A stretch of DNA of 64,000 bases from Azolla pinnata (lineage: Eukaryota > Streptophyta > Polypodiopsida > Salviniales > Salviniaceae): assembly GCA_037176905.1 (NCBI GenBank), contig JBBBWG010027035.1, positions 1-64,000 on the forward strand, written 5' to 3'. Positions 33,939 to 45,912 of this stretch are shown here, in pieces. Below the pieces are notes generated by a model. That model had not been told where the DNA came from, searched no databases, and worked only from the letters and a program-made list of their open reading frames with translations. How positions within the stretch are numbered: position 1 is the stretch's first letter; every line of letters starts with the position of its first letter. Both the position numbers and the translations under genes were made by a program.

Positions 33939-36900
33939 GGGGCTGAATATGGTATTGTATAGACCTGCTGAACTAATTTATAATCTAGCAATCTACACAA
34001 AAATATTGTCATGTAGGTATATTGTAGATTTTGCTGAATGAATGTATATGCCACAATCATCCGCCTTGATTTATTTCCTAGAGTCTTGTTATTTTGGCAT
34101 TGGAACCCGGTTGACATCCCTTTGATGAGCATGTACACGGTCTACTCTCTCTCCCCCAGATTTGTGTAGATTCAAAGATGTATGTCTGAGAGGTTTTTGG
34201 TATAGTATCATTCATAGGATTATTGTTGCTCTTATATTTGAGACAGGTAGAGAAATGAATATCTCTCTGTCATAAAGAATTTGAAGCCAGACATTATTGA
34301 ATTAACATTGTAGTTTAATTGAAGATTTCGGAATATTCATGTGCTCTATTTTCTAACGTGAAAGGAACTCTCATTTTGTCATCAGATGAGAGTTCTCTTT
34401 TTTATGCTCTTCCAGGAACAGTACATTTCGTTGATCTAAGTGCGTCAATCAGTGTATCGGTCTCTGATGTGCAGAGACATTCCGGTGTGAGAAAATGTAT
34501 GTATAGGTTGCTAACCACGATGATGATGTTTTGGGTAACCTAACTGAAAATGTTCTGGATCAAATGAGTCTTCCCCAGTCTTATACATCCCTAGGATTTG
34601 CAAAATGTTTTCTATAACTATGTTTTGATGCAGAAAGAGAGGCTGAAAATCATCACTTGATTTGGAACAGAAAGGCATCTGAATGACTATCAAATAGAGT
34701 ATTAGCCATCTATGCATTTGGGTTGCATTGACTGATACATGTGGGCCTGAGAAGTATGTGGCTTCCAAGTACAAGCAGAATCACCATTTTTTTTAATCTG
34801 AAGAAAACAGTGTTACAACCAAAGAGAGCTTGACATTGTTTGAGATTTTGGGAATATAAAGCATGTTAGTCTTAGTTTGATTGATTAAAGAGAGTTGTGT
34901 ATTTGCCATGATCAACAGTTGGTACAGAACTTCAACCAAATGGAAGCCACCTCTTGACCTGATTTTGCTCGGACAAAGAAGAAGGACATCATCATTATGG
35001 GGTGTTTCTCTATCAGGTTTTGCACATCTTAACTGCTCTTTCAAGAGTAACTCCCATGTCTCCGGAGGTTGTTTCTTTAAAAACTATGTGACAAAACAAA
35101 TAACCACCAACTGATTGTGGCCTTTCCAGCTTGCAAATGCCACATTGAGCAGTTGCGCACCAGCCACTGGACCTGAGCACAACAAAGCGTTTCCTTTACA
35201 CACTAAAAAAGCAGAGGTGCTAATCTAAACAAACCCTAAAATCATGTGTCTGGTTTGGAATAATGGGAGATCTGTTTCCCTAAACTGTAAATCGCAATAA
35301 AAAGCCCCATGCGGTTTACTCTCTAATCAGATATGATCCGACTTGTGCAACGAAAAAAAAAAAACCGGAAAGTCCGATAATTGTTCGCTGCGTTTTTCTG
35401 CATGGAAAAGGACTCGCCACAATTTTCTTGCATCTCGATGCATTTCATTGATGTGATAATAACATGGTCCCAATGGCACGACCCTCATTATTGCTTAGGG
35501 AACCATAGAAATACAGTTGACTAAATCAGGGCCTATCAATTGTTAATGACTAACTAAATAAACACCTCAGAAGTACCCTGTTGTAGGTATAATCTCAGAG
35601 ACCAAATAACAAGTGAGACTCGTTAAGCTCTCCATTTTTTCAGCATTTTGGATGTTGACGTTCAGATGTTGATGATTGAGAGACTCTTGCTGACGTTCAG
35701 CTCTTCTCTTCGGTTTTGTTCATGAACTAGTAGTCAAGGTATATATATAACACATATGATGATGTTTTTTGCAGCATGGGACATAGATGATACAGTATAT
35801 GTCTTACGCACGTTCTTCACTTGGGTCAGCACCTGCCATCAGTAGGTCGGTAACGCACGCGTATCCAATCTATAAGATAATTTATTGTTGTATTTAGGCG
35901 AGAACTATATATTATTCAAGTGATGTAACAGTAGTTGAAGATCATTTAAACCACATTTCGAGTGTAATATTTCTATGAATGGGCATTACGTTTCGATTCA
36001 AAACAATGCGAGTCCACCTTTAACTAGACCACTGCATTGAGATTGGAATTTAGGTTTTAGGGCCTACAAAGCACAAGTGTGCATGTCAGATTTTGCCTTG
36101 CCCACTGGTAATTTGCAAGCAATGACTGAAGATGCTAGGCTGCCCACTTGTTTAAATTGTTGGGGGTGGGAATTGGGGGATAAAAAGTGTGTTAGTTATA
36201 TAGGTGGGTGTAAGAAACAAGTTTCTAGAAATGGAGATGAAGATGCAACCAACTAGGTAGGAGGAAGATTATGCATGACAGTTGAGTGGTATATATGCAT
36301 GTATATGAAGCTCATGATTGGTGGTTATTCATCAGGTCATACATCAAAGGAACATGGGCAGTGAAACTAGCATGATCCTACTTCTACCACTAGAAATGGA
36401 AAGTTCCAGTCATCAAGCAAAGCTTTTGAATGTGTTTTATACAAAATCATGGGACATATATATTCCATGATTGAATCCCTACTTACTCAGTGAATGATGT
36501 ATGTAAGCTCATGATTGGTGATTATTCAGGTCATACATCAAAGGAACATGGGCAGTGCAACTAGCATCATTCCACTATTACCACTAAAAATGGAAGGTTC
36601 AATCAGCCCTAACCCCCCTGTATGTCGAGCAAAGAAAGCTTTGGAATGTAGTTTATACAAAATCATCAGACAGAGAGATACATATTCCATTCACGCATTC
36701 TGTTTCACAATTGACAATTTGAGGCAATGCAGTTGCATTGTTGCAACTACAAGTACTGATGAAAGTATTAAAAAAAAACTACACCACATTACTTGATCAG
36801 CATCTTGAAACATCATTTAATGAAATGTTTTTCCTTCGATCCACAAATCGTTTCCAAAATTTTAGAAGAAACATAAGCACAGGAAATTAAAACCCCGATG

Positions 36901-37279
36901 GGGGGGGGGTTCCTGTGATTGTAGAATTCTTCTTACAGTGAAAACAATCGTGATTTATTATACACACGAGACACAAGGATGGATCTGATGACAAACTATG
37001 CCCCTCCCCTCCCTGCACAGTAATAAGAGTGGGTGGAGCAACAAAAGAATCGGAACGAGGCTGTGGATTCAGGGTGTGTCCAATGAAATGACCATTCTGT
37101 TGGGGCATACATATATAGTATTCTGTTGGGGGAGTTTCAGTAAGATAAAATTAGAAAGAGCAAAACAGTGTATGTGATCATTCAATCCAAAAGCCATGTA
37201 AAAATGAGCAATACAAAAGGGGAAATGAGACATATGTAGCTAAATTATTTATTTTAAATAGGTTGTTTTTTTTGGGTGG
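33939..37279. other. Intergenic region, no gene recognised
   Basis: Contains the 3' UTR of the RING gene and otherwise only short unrecognised frames. A direct duplication of about 100 bases occurs at about 36308-36407 and 36503-36600 (shared words AAGCTCATGATTGGTG and GGTCATACATCAAAGGAACA), separated by about 95 bases. A G-run of 10 is at about 36901. Confidence 0.6.
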
Positions 37280-37774
37280 GAGGAAGTTAGCTGATGTTAG
37301 TTAAGTTAGTTGATGAAGTCAGTTAAGAAGCTGCCAAACACACCAGTTGTTCAGGTTAACCCGAAGGCGTAATAAGGGAAGAGGGTAGTTGTAGTTAGAG
37401 TCTAATTCAAACTACCAATGTGATCAATCCAAATCCATAGGGGAAGAAGTAGCTGCTAAGTAGCTAAGTCAGCTGATGTCAGTTAAGTTAGTTACCCACC
37501 AACACCACTGACTGGTCAATCCAAATCCGTTAGCAGTTTAAACTGATGTATCTAACGAAGTATCTAAGTCAACTGATGTCGGTTTAAGGTAGTTTAACCA
37601 ACAGCACTGGTCAATCCCAAAATCCAGAAGGGAAGAAGAGGGGGAAGATCATAACCAGGAAGGCAAGTTGGTTAAAAGTTAGTTAAAAAAAGGCGTCAGT
37701 TGAAAGCTAGTTAGTTAGTCAGTCAGTCGGTTAGTTAGTTACGTTGAAAGCTAGTTAGTTAGTCAGTCGGTTAG
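37280..37774 (-). repeat. Degenerate tandem copies of the GH3 gene's 3' end
   Basis: Just past the GH3 stop codon, words of its terminal exon recur: TGGTCAATCC, CCGAAGGCGTAA and GGGAAGAGG occur in the gene (37790-37820), and diverged versions occur near 37345-37385, 37420-37450, 37510-37530 and 37605-37640. They are separated by AGTTAGTTAGTCAGTC-like spacers. Four to five copies of about 80-130 bases are suggested. Confidence 0.6.
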
Positions 37775-40700
37775 TTAGTTACCGACACCGGTGGTCAATC
37801 CGAAGGCGTAAGGGAAGAGGGGATCATAGCTGGAGTCGCCCCAGTTCATGGGGAGCTGATCGACAGACTTGAACCAGGTGCGGGGGGACTTGCCGTGGAA
37901 GTCGAAGTCGCCGAACAGAACATCGGCGATTCCTTCGCCTTGGGATCCAGGGAGCCAAGCAGCAACCAGAGCAGAGATGGAAGCCAAGTGGGGCTCGATT
38001 ACCAGGGGCCTGCCCGAGATCAGCACCACGACACACTCCGCTGCGCTGCATACCTTCTCGATCGTGTCTAGCCCTTGTTGCGGGATCGTCAGATTGCTGT
38101 TGTCCCCCATCATCTCCGTGTATGTCGGCTCCCCCACCACGACGATCGCGTGCTCGAATCCCCCCGCCGCCACCCACGCCGCATCCGCTGGCGATTCCTC
38201 GTACACCACCTGCGTCGCCGAGCTCACCGCCCTCTGGATCCCCTCCAGGATCGTCGTTCCTGTTTTTGATTTTCCATTCAGTTTGGTTGCTTGATTTTTT
38301 AGTTTAAGTTTGTTTGTTGATGTCACCGATCAATCGATTCGATTCAGACAAGCTCTACTCAGAGTTTCTTTCTTGCACACAAATCCACAATCTACTTAAG
38401 CTTTTGCACACAAATCCATACAATATACCTGGTTTATTGCACGCAATCTACTTAGCTTTGCACCCAGTCCACAATCTGCCTGGACTTTTGCACACAATCT
38501 ATCTACTTAGCTTTGCACGCAGTCCACAATCTGCCTGGACTTTTGCACACAATCTATCTACTTAGCTTTGCACCCAGTCCACAATCTGCCTGGACTTAAT
38601 TTTTCCAGGATCATTGTCCCTGTTTGTTTCAGTTTGGTTGGTCGATTTGTTTGTTTGTTTGTTGACACAGCACAGATCGACCGATTTGATTCAGACAAAA
38701 CTCTATTTAGTTTTTATTGCACTGTCCACAATCTACTTACTTGCTTGGTTTCTTGCACACAATCCACAATATACTTGGGTTTTTGCACATACACATTCTA
38801 CTTAGCTTTCGCACCCAATCTGTGCACATTATACTTGGTTTTTTGCACACAATCTACTTAGCTTTGCACCCAAATCCGCAATATACTTGGTTTATTGCAC
38901 GCAATCTACTTAGCTTTGCACACAATCCACAATCTACCTGACTTTTTGTACACAATCTATCTACTTAGCTTCTTTCTTGCACTCACCCCTCGAGGATCGT
39001 TGTTCCTGTTTGTTTCAGTTTGGTTGGTTGATTTGTTTGTTCGTTTGTTTGTTGACAGCACAGATTGATCGATTTGGTTCAGACAAAACTCTACTTAGTT
39101 TTTCTTGCACATAATCCACAATCTACTTATTTGCTTGGTTTTTTACACACAATCTACTTACTTAGCTCCTTGCACACAATCCTCAATATACTCGGTTTTT
39201 TGCACACAATCTACTTAGCTTCTATCACACACACCCTAAACCCACCAATCACCACTACTCATGCACCTCTTTCACGGAACACAGATCTAGCTGACTTGGA
39301 AGACAATTGACACTTAACAATTTTTCTGCACACAGACACTAGTGGGTGGATGGATCCCTAACTGTTCGTGCATCTCTTTGATCGAGCACGGAAACGATTC
39401 CAGACAAATCTCCACAAAACTTGCATACAAACCCTAACTACTACACCCACTGATCACATTATCTTACTTACCCACTGTGATGGGTCCTGCACTCCCTTGC
39501 CAACCGATCGTCCAGCCCCCGCACTGCAGACCTATGTCATTGGCATGGCTCCCAGCAACCAGTATCTTGGATGCGCTCTTGCTCAATGGCAGCACTCGAT
39601 GGCTCTCGTCCTTCCCATTCTTCAGCAGGACCAGCGACTTCCTCACGGCTTCCCTGGCTAGATCCCTGTGCTCCTGGCTTCCCACCATCGACAACAAGCT
39701 TCGATCCGCATAGGGCTTCTCAAACAACCCGGCTGTGAACTTGACCCGCAGGATTCTTCTCACAGCGTCATCAATCCGCTCTTGGCTTATGCTCCCTGAG
39801 TTCACTTGATCCGTAACAATGCTGATGAATTGCTGATAGTTGAATGGAACCATCACCTGATGGATGGAATGTAGGATATCGTAACGTCAGTCTTACACCC
39901 AGGAATATGACTAGTCAATCCAATTGAATTACATATACCACAATGGCAATATGATGATGACTAGTTGCTATATTCCTGCAAGTAAACTTACCATATCCAA
40001 CCCGGCATTAATAGCCAGATTCACGCTATTGCTGTAGTTTGTATTAGCCGGGGTAGATATCCGGTCCACAGCCTCCCAATCGGATATTGTGAAACCCTAA
40101 CACAGCAAGAGAGACGAGCAACTCTATCTGAATAACTACCACCAAAAGCCAACATTAACCATTTGGGTTTCCTTGAAGACCTTGTCATCACCTGAAAGCC
40201 CATTCTTTGCTTCAATACATGGTTGATCAAGTACGAATTTGCACTCATCTTCACGCCATTCCAACTCGAGTATGAGACCATGATGGTCGAAACACCGTAA
40301 GCAATGGCATCATAATAAGGACGCATGTGGATGCTTCGAAGTGACTTATATGAGGCCACTGTGTTACTTTCATCGATACCACCAGTAGTTCCACCATCAC
40401 CAACGAAGTGCTTAGCACAAGCTACAACATTGGATCTGAGAAACAACCAAGACGCAGAAAGAACCAATCAGTTCATCGATTCCCAAGTCATGAATCAAAA
40501 CTATGTTAGGAATGCATGGAATCAGAATTCATACCCGCCTCCCACATAAGGCACTCCTTTCGAGTACCCTTGAGGGGGTGTTCCTTGAAGTCCAAGGATT
40601 ATCTGTGACATTTCCCTGACAAGCTTAGGATCTTCGCTGTAACTCTCATAACATCTGCCCCACCTCGGATCCCTTGCAACCTATTCGAAAAACCATAGAT

Positions 40701-42498
40701 AACCCGTCATAATCAATTGCAAAAATATGATAACCTTCAATTCAAATGAGATCTAAACCGGACTCATCCAATTTGGGATAACCCGTCATAATTAATAGAT
40801 ACTCAGCAAATTCCATTCAAGTGAGATACGAGAACCTAACTTTAAAACTTAAGCTAAAAGATCAATTCAAATTAACTCACCGCTATACAAGGTGCAAAAG
40901 CATAAGGTATGCCCGTAGCTCTGACCTCCAAAGCAGTAGCTGCTCCGATTCTTTGAATCAGTTCAGGATCTCTGAATTATGGACATAGATGCGAGACATC
41001 AGCCAGTGAAAAATGTTAGGCAAGTTTCATGGTAGAATTACATGACAGGAAATTGCTTTCTTTCGTATGCTTAGAAGACATAGTACCTAGTGGCTCCAAG
41101 GCCAATGTTATGCGGGAAAATTGTGGCTCCATATACATTGTTGTGGCCGTGGACGGCATCAATGCCATAGATGATAGGTATTCCTAACCGAGTATTTAGA
41201 GCTGCATTCTGAAATCCATCCACCATATCCGCCCAAGCACTTGGAGGAGCATTTGGAAAAGGCGTACTTCCTCCGCCACTAAGCACACTACCTGCTCATT
41301 CATTATGTTATGATAAACAAAGGAACGACTAAGAACAAACATCATCGATGAAAAATCAAATGGGAGCAATGGAGAAATGCTTTGCCGATACACTGACTGG
41401 GCTTAATCCACCCTAAAACGGTCCAGAAAGAACCGTACAATGAATCATGAAAAGAAGCGCAAAAGGAAGCAGATGCAAATTAGCGATTAAAATGGAAGCA
41501 ATTCTGGATCGCGAAGATTCCTGAACAATCGTGACACAACATTACCCAATCCTTCCTACAGAAACTCATCAGGCTCTTTAAATAGCCAAATTTGAATCAT
41601 CGATCCCTGTATAGAAGCAGATGGTACTCGATCAAAGAAACGGCACATATTCCATGCTCCGCTGTTTTAAGCAAAAGTCCAGTTTTTCTCTCCGTAGGAG
41701 AGATTAATAGCCAAGAACAACCACTGTCATAGTCTAATCATAAGAAACAGTGTGCGTATGGGACAGCTCACGGAAGCAGATGGTACTCCGTGAATAATAA
41801 TCATAAGCCTATTGACAGTAGAGTATGTAATCAAAGAAGCAGCAAGGATCCCATGATCCGCTGTGTTTAAGCAAAAGTCCAGTTTCCTCTCCGTAGAGAA
41901 CATTAATTCTCCGTATCCAAAAACTCTCGCTGTTATGGTCTAATCAGAAGAAACAGTGTGCGTATGGAACAGTGCATCAGATTTTTAGAAGGAAGAATCT
42001 CGACGCACTGAGGAATGCGGAGAATATAATGCATTCCATCCCAAAATGCAGGAAGAATCAGAGGATGGAATAGGACCGAAATACTGAGAATCAGAAGATC
42101 AAGATTTTTGTAGCCATTCCAACGAGTTGAATGGTTTACGGCGCATGAGCGGAAAATCCAGTTCTTGGCTTACCTATGAAGAAGTTCTGCACGACGGCGT
42201 CTGCATTCTCGACCGTGCGCTCGATCTGCGTCATCTGGCCGATTTTCTCGGCAAGCGTCATGCGAGCGAGCAGATCCTCCACCCTCTCGTCCACGGACTT
42301 GGAGGGATCCTTGTAGAGCAAGAGGGAGACGTCGTCGGCGGAGCTGAACGGCGCCATGAGGGCTACGAGTTGCACGAAGAGGCAGCCGCAGAAGAAGAAG
42401 AAGAAGAAGAAAGCAGTGTAGGAGGAGGAGGCGGAGGAAGAAGAAGAAGAAGAAGAAGAAGAAGAAGAAGAAGACCTTGATGGCGAGGAAGAAGCCAT
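37775..42498 (-). CDS. GH3 beta-D-glucan exohydrolase / beta-glucosidase, secreted
   Basis: Eight minus-strand exons give 661 residues: 42498-42174, 41291-41087, 40971-40881, 40680-40535, 40435-40192, 40096-39992, 39856-39472, 38259-37775. Phases agree. The leader is unusual: a Ser run, then a Phe run and a hydrophobic segment ([12 protein letters not shown]), acting as signal peptide or anchor. The mature part starts near [18 protein letters not shown]. Landmarks: [47 protein letters not shown], the nucleophile motif [11 protein letters not shown] (Asp343), LREAVRKS-like [13 protein letters not shown], and [13 protein letters not shown], which contains the expected acid/base Glu (544 or 549). 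The protein ends [13 protein letters not shown]. The family matches barley ExoI and trims beta-1,3/1,4-glucans in the cell wall. The first ATG (42498) was chosen because it precedes the hydrophobic segment. Catalytic residues are present and the frame is intact. Confidence 0.94.
38380..39235. repeat. Minisatellite in GH3 intron 7
   Basis: Many diverged copies of CACACAATCTACTTAGCTT and CACAATCTACCTGGTTT-like units of about 25-55 bases. A larger unit with TCAGTTTGGTTGGT, TTGTTTGTTTGTT and CAGACAAAACTCTA occurs at about 38630-38710 and again at about 39015-39100, with a related copy at 38278-38360. It lies wholly inside the intron 38260-39471. Confidence 0.85.
42400..42475 (-). repeat. Coding GAA/TTC microsatellite in GH3 exon 1
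   Basis: On the gene strand, TCT codons give a Ser run and TTC codons a Phe run within the signal-peptide region. A second GAAGAAG tract at about 42578-42632 lies in the 5' leader. Confidence 0.85.
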
Positions 42499-42724
42499 GA
42501 TGGAGTTTCTTGAAGAAGCAGATATGGTGGAGCGAGAAAACACAGACAAGCAAAGGCTATGGCTTCAATCCAGATGAGAAGAAGGAGAAGAAGACGATGA
42601 CGAAGAAGAAGAAGAAGGAAGAAGAAGGAAATGGAGCTTCGAGCGGAAGCTTCGCGGAGCTTTATAGCCATAGCCATTTCTTCATCGCTGAAGAATCTCC
42701 TGCAGAAAAACAGCTCGACAGAGA

Positions 42725-43175
42725 CGATGCATGTATGCATGCATGTGCATGCATGTGCATGCATGTGCATGCATGTGTGCATGCATGTGTGCATGCATGT
42801 GTGCATGCATGTGTGGGCATGTATCCATGCGCACGCATGCATGTGTAAGCATGTAGCCGTGCGTATGCATGCATGTGTCGGCATGTACCCATGCAATCCA
42901 TGCATGTGTATAGATGTGCGTGCCCATCGTGCGCATGTATGCATGCGCACATGCATGTGATGCGTGCTTGCGTGCGGATCTATGTGTATGCATGCGTGCG
43001 TGCTGGCATCCATGTCTATGCATGTGTGCGCTGGGCGTATGTTGTGCATGCGCGCGTGCGCACATGCATCCATGCATGTGTAAGCATGTGTATGCATGCC
43101 TGGATGTATGCATGCCCGCGTGCATGATGTACATGCATGTATGCGCGCGTGCCTGCATGCATGCATGCATGCATG
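42725..43175. repeat. CATG/GCATGTGT-type microsatellite
   Basis: GCATGCATGTGT words with alternating purine and pyrimidine throughout. It generates long Cys/His/Met-rich spurious frames on both strands. Confidence 0.93.
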
Positions 43176-43783
43176 TGTGGAGGGATCCTTGTTGTTTGTT
43201 TTTTTTTAATTCTTTTTTGCGTTTTTCTTTTTTCTAGGATTTTTTTAATTCTTTTTCGCTTGGCCTTTTTTGTTTTGTTTTTCATTCTTTTTTTGCGTTT
43301 TCTTTTTTTCTAGGATTTGTTTATTCTTTCTCGCTTCGCTTTTTTGCACCAAATTTGTTTTTCTTTTTTTCAGTTTTGATTAAATAAATAATATATATAT
43401 ATATTTTTGTAGATTACACAGATATATACATATCTTATATATAAGATATAACACTTATGTTTAAGCTTTTATAATACGGATAAATAAATAGGTATATTTT
43501 CGTGTTCTTCCTGCTATTTTTGGTTTTTTTTTATAAAAATCGCAGAATAAACTTTTATTGTTTTGCATAAGGAAGAATAATAAAAAGACGCATTTATTTT
43601 CCCCGCTCATTCATTTCCTCTTCTATTTCGCTCTTTTTTGCTCTTTTCTTTTTAGATTTTCTTAAATAAACGGTATATATATATACATATATATACACAC
43701 AATATATTAATTTGTTATCGTCTTTTTTTTTTGGTCTATTTATTCGATCGATTATTGAATTATTATTCGATGCTTTTTCTTTA

Positions 43784-43792
43784 CTTATGTAT

Positions 43793-43823
<31 letters not shown>

Positions 43824-43827
43824 TTTC
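43784..43827. repeat. (ATTT)n microsatellite
   Basis: About eleven ATTT/TTTA units in an AT-rich stretch. Confidence 0.9.
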
Positions 43828-44160
43828 TGGGTTGGCAAAAAAGGGGAAAAAAAAGGTGGCGCGAAGCGGGAGCGGCGCGCGCACGGACGGCGATCCCGCG
43901 GCCACGTGGCAGGATCCCAACGGTCGGCTCCTTTTTCTTTTTTCCTTTTTTTTAATTCTTGATCGTTGGATTTTCTGAGCAATAAATAAATTGTACGCAC
44001 CTCAACGGATCTCTCCTTTCATTTCCTTCTTTGTTTTTTTTGTTTGTACCTTCTTCTTTTCTTCTTTCTTTCCTTGCCTTCTTATTTATGATAGGGTTTA
44101 TGGATTCAATGATCCTCTCTTCTTTCCATTCCTTGTCCAAATTCCATGTCACTAATTGAG

Positions 44161-44341
44161 GGTTTTTAGGGTTTGCAAAAAGGGGTTCAGGGTGTTCAGG
44201 GTTCAGGGTTTTAGGGATTAGAGTTTAGGGTTTTAGGGTTTAGGGTTTAGGGTTTTAGGGTTTATGGTTTAGGGTTTAGGGTTTAGGGTTTAGGGTTTAG
44301 GGTTTAGGGTTTAGGGTTAGGAAGGGTTTTAGGGTTTAAGA
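44161..44341. repeat. Interstitial telomere-like block (TTTAGGG)n
   Basis: Degenerate GGGTTTTAGGG and GTTCAGG units lead into seven or eight near-perfect TTTAGGG units (about 44270-44325). In GH3 gene sense it reads CCCTAAA. It lies about 1.7 kb upstream of the GH3 ATG and 1.6 kb upstream of the heme-oxygenase-like ATG. Confidence 0.93.
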
Positions 44342-44450
44342 AGGTGCTTTTAGGTTTGCCATCTTACCGACGTAAAAGTCAACCACTCGGGCGAGCGAAA
44401 AAATGTGAGCTCAGTATGCGTCATTCGTTGCCTCTCGAAACGCTCTTCTG

Positions 44451-44483
44451 GGGTTTAGGGTTTAGGGTTTAGGGTTTAGGGCT
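44451..44483. repeat. Short second TTTAGGG run
   Basis: Four GGGTTTA units about 110 bases beyond the main block. Confidence 0.9.
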
Positions 44484-44869
44484 TTGGAATGCTCAAATCC
44501 GCGTCGAACGCCGAAATCTCCTCCTCCCTTTAACTCTCTTGTCCCCCCATCAGAAGAAAAGAAAAACAGACGTTTGCGTGTTCCGCCAAAACATGAGCTT
44601 CTTCTTGCCCCCCCCAAGTTGTTCATAAAAAAACCACAAAGCAATCTTCTCGATACAATACAATGCAATACATGCCTAGCTTTGCGCAATCGCGCATGTT
44701 ACGATGATGGCGATGCTATACATCGGCGGTGGTAGATCGGGATACCTAACCCCATAGTTCAGTTGAAATGAGGCATCTGCTTTACGATTGACGCTTTCTC
44801 AATGGCTTCTTATTTTTTACTGGCATTGCTCTCTCATCATATCTCCTCTTTGATCGTTTCCCGCCGGCA

Positions 44870-45870
44870 ATATGCATTTCGACAATGGATTGCTCGCATT
44901 AGCACATCAATCTATACAATGGATCGCTCGCAGTAGCAAATCAATCTTCAATGGATTGCTCACAGAAGCTGATAAGTCTATAATGGATTGCTCGCAATAG
45001 CATATCAACATGTTGTGGAGTGCTCGTAGCAATACATCAGTCCTCAATGAATTGCTCGCATAGTAGCAAAAATATAGTTAACATCAGACCATGAGCTTAT
45101 TGACAAAACATACTACAATTAACAACTCAATAACTTCTCGACACATCAAGCTATAAAATGACAAAAAAGCATAATCTTTGGACAAATTGAGCTATAATTA
45201 ACAACATACCGAAAACTTATGAACAGATAGATTGACCTATATTTAAGTGAACCTACTAATAACAACATACGAAAACCATATTGACAAGTCGAGACCAAAA
45301 AAACATAAAAACCTTAATCGGAAAATCGAGACTCAAAACCTTGTTAGCAAATCGGAAACTTATTGACATATAGAACTACAATAAACAACAGATCGGAAAC
45401 TTATCGACGAATCAAACTACAATAAACAACGAATTGGAAACTCATCGAGAAATCAAACTAGAATTAGCAACAGATTGAAAACTTATCAGCGCATCGAACT
45501 ACAATAAACAACGGATCGGAAATCGATCGACAAATCAAACTAGAATTAGCAGCAGATTGGAAACTTATCGGAAATGGATAGAGATCTTACCGGAAACGGA
45601 CCAAGAAATCAAAGTAGAATTAGCAACAGATTGAAAACTTATCGGAAACAGATCGAGATCTTACCAGAAATGGATCAGAAACCGATCGACAAATCAAAGT
45701 AGAATTAGCAAAAGATTGAAAACTTATCGGAAACAGATCGAGATCTTACCAGAAACGGATCAGAAACCGATCGACAAATCAAACTAGAATTAGCAACACA
45801 TTGAAAACTTATCGGAAACAGATCGAGATCTTACCGGAAACGGATCGAAAGCTCATCGGAAACAGATCGA
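44870..45870. repeat. Two families of short tandem repeats upstream of the heme-oxygenase-like gene
   Basis: From about 44880 to 45070, diverged 40-50 base units contain CAATGGATTGCTCGCA and CATCAAT. From about 45340 to 45870, units of about 45-95 bases contain AAATCAAACTAGAATTAGCA, GATTGAAAACTTATCGG and CAGATCGAGATCTTACC, clearest at 45600-45850 with three close copies. The last copy ends about 45 bases before the start codon at 45913. Confidence 0.8.
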
Positions 45871-45912
45871 AAGCTTATCGACAATTCGACAGCTGCAGCA
45901 GGAGCAGCAGCT

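Larger units (their letters stand above)
42499..45912. promoter_or_regulatory. Divergent promoter region between GH3 and heme-oxygenase-like genes
   Basis: The 3.4 kb holds, in order: GAA tracts (to about 42632), a CATG/GCATGTGT microsatellite (42725-43175), a T-rich and AT-rich stretch with ATATAT runs and ATTT repeats (43190-43860), a telomere-like block (44161-44341 and 44451-44483), and satellite-like repeats (44870-45870) reaching the next gene. No coding gene was recognised. Confidence 0.6.

Noticed and set aside
42662-43170. Cys/His-rich frames that mimic metal-binding proteins
   Set aside because: They are translations of a CATG microsatellite.
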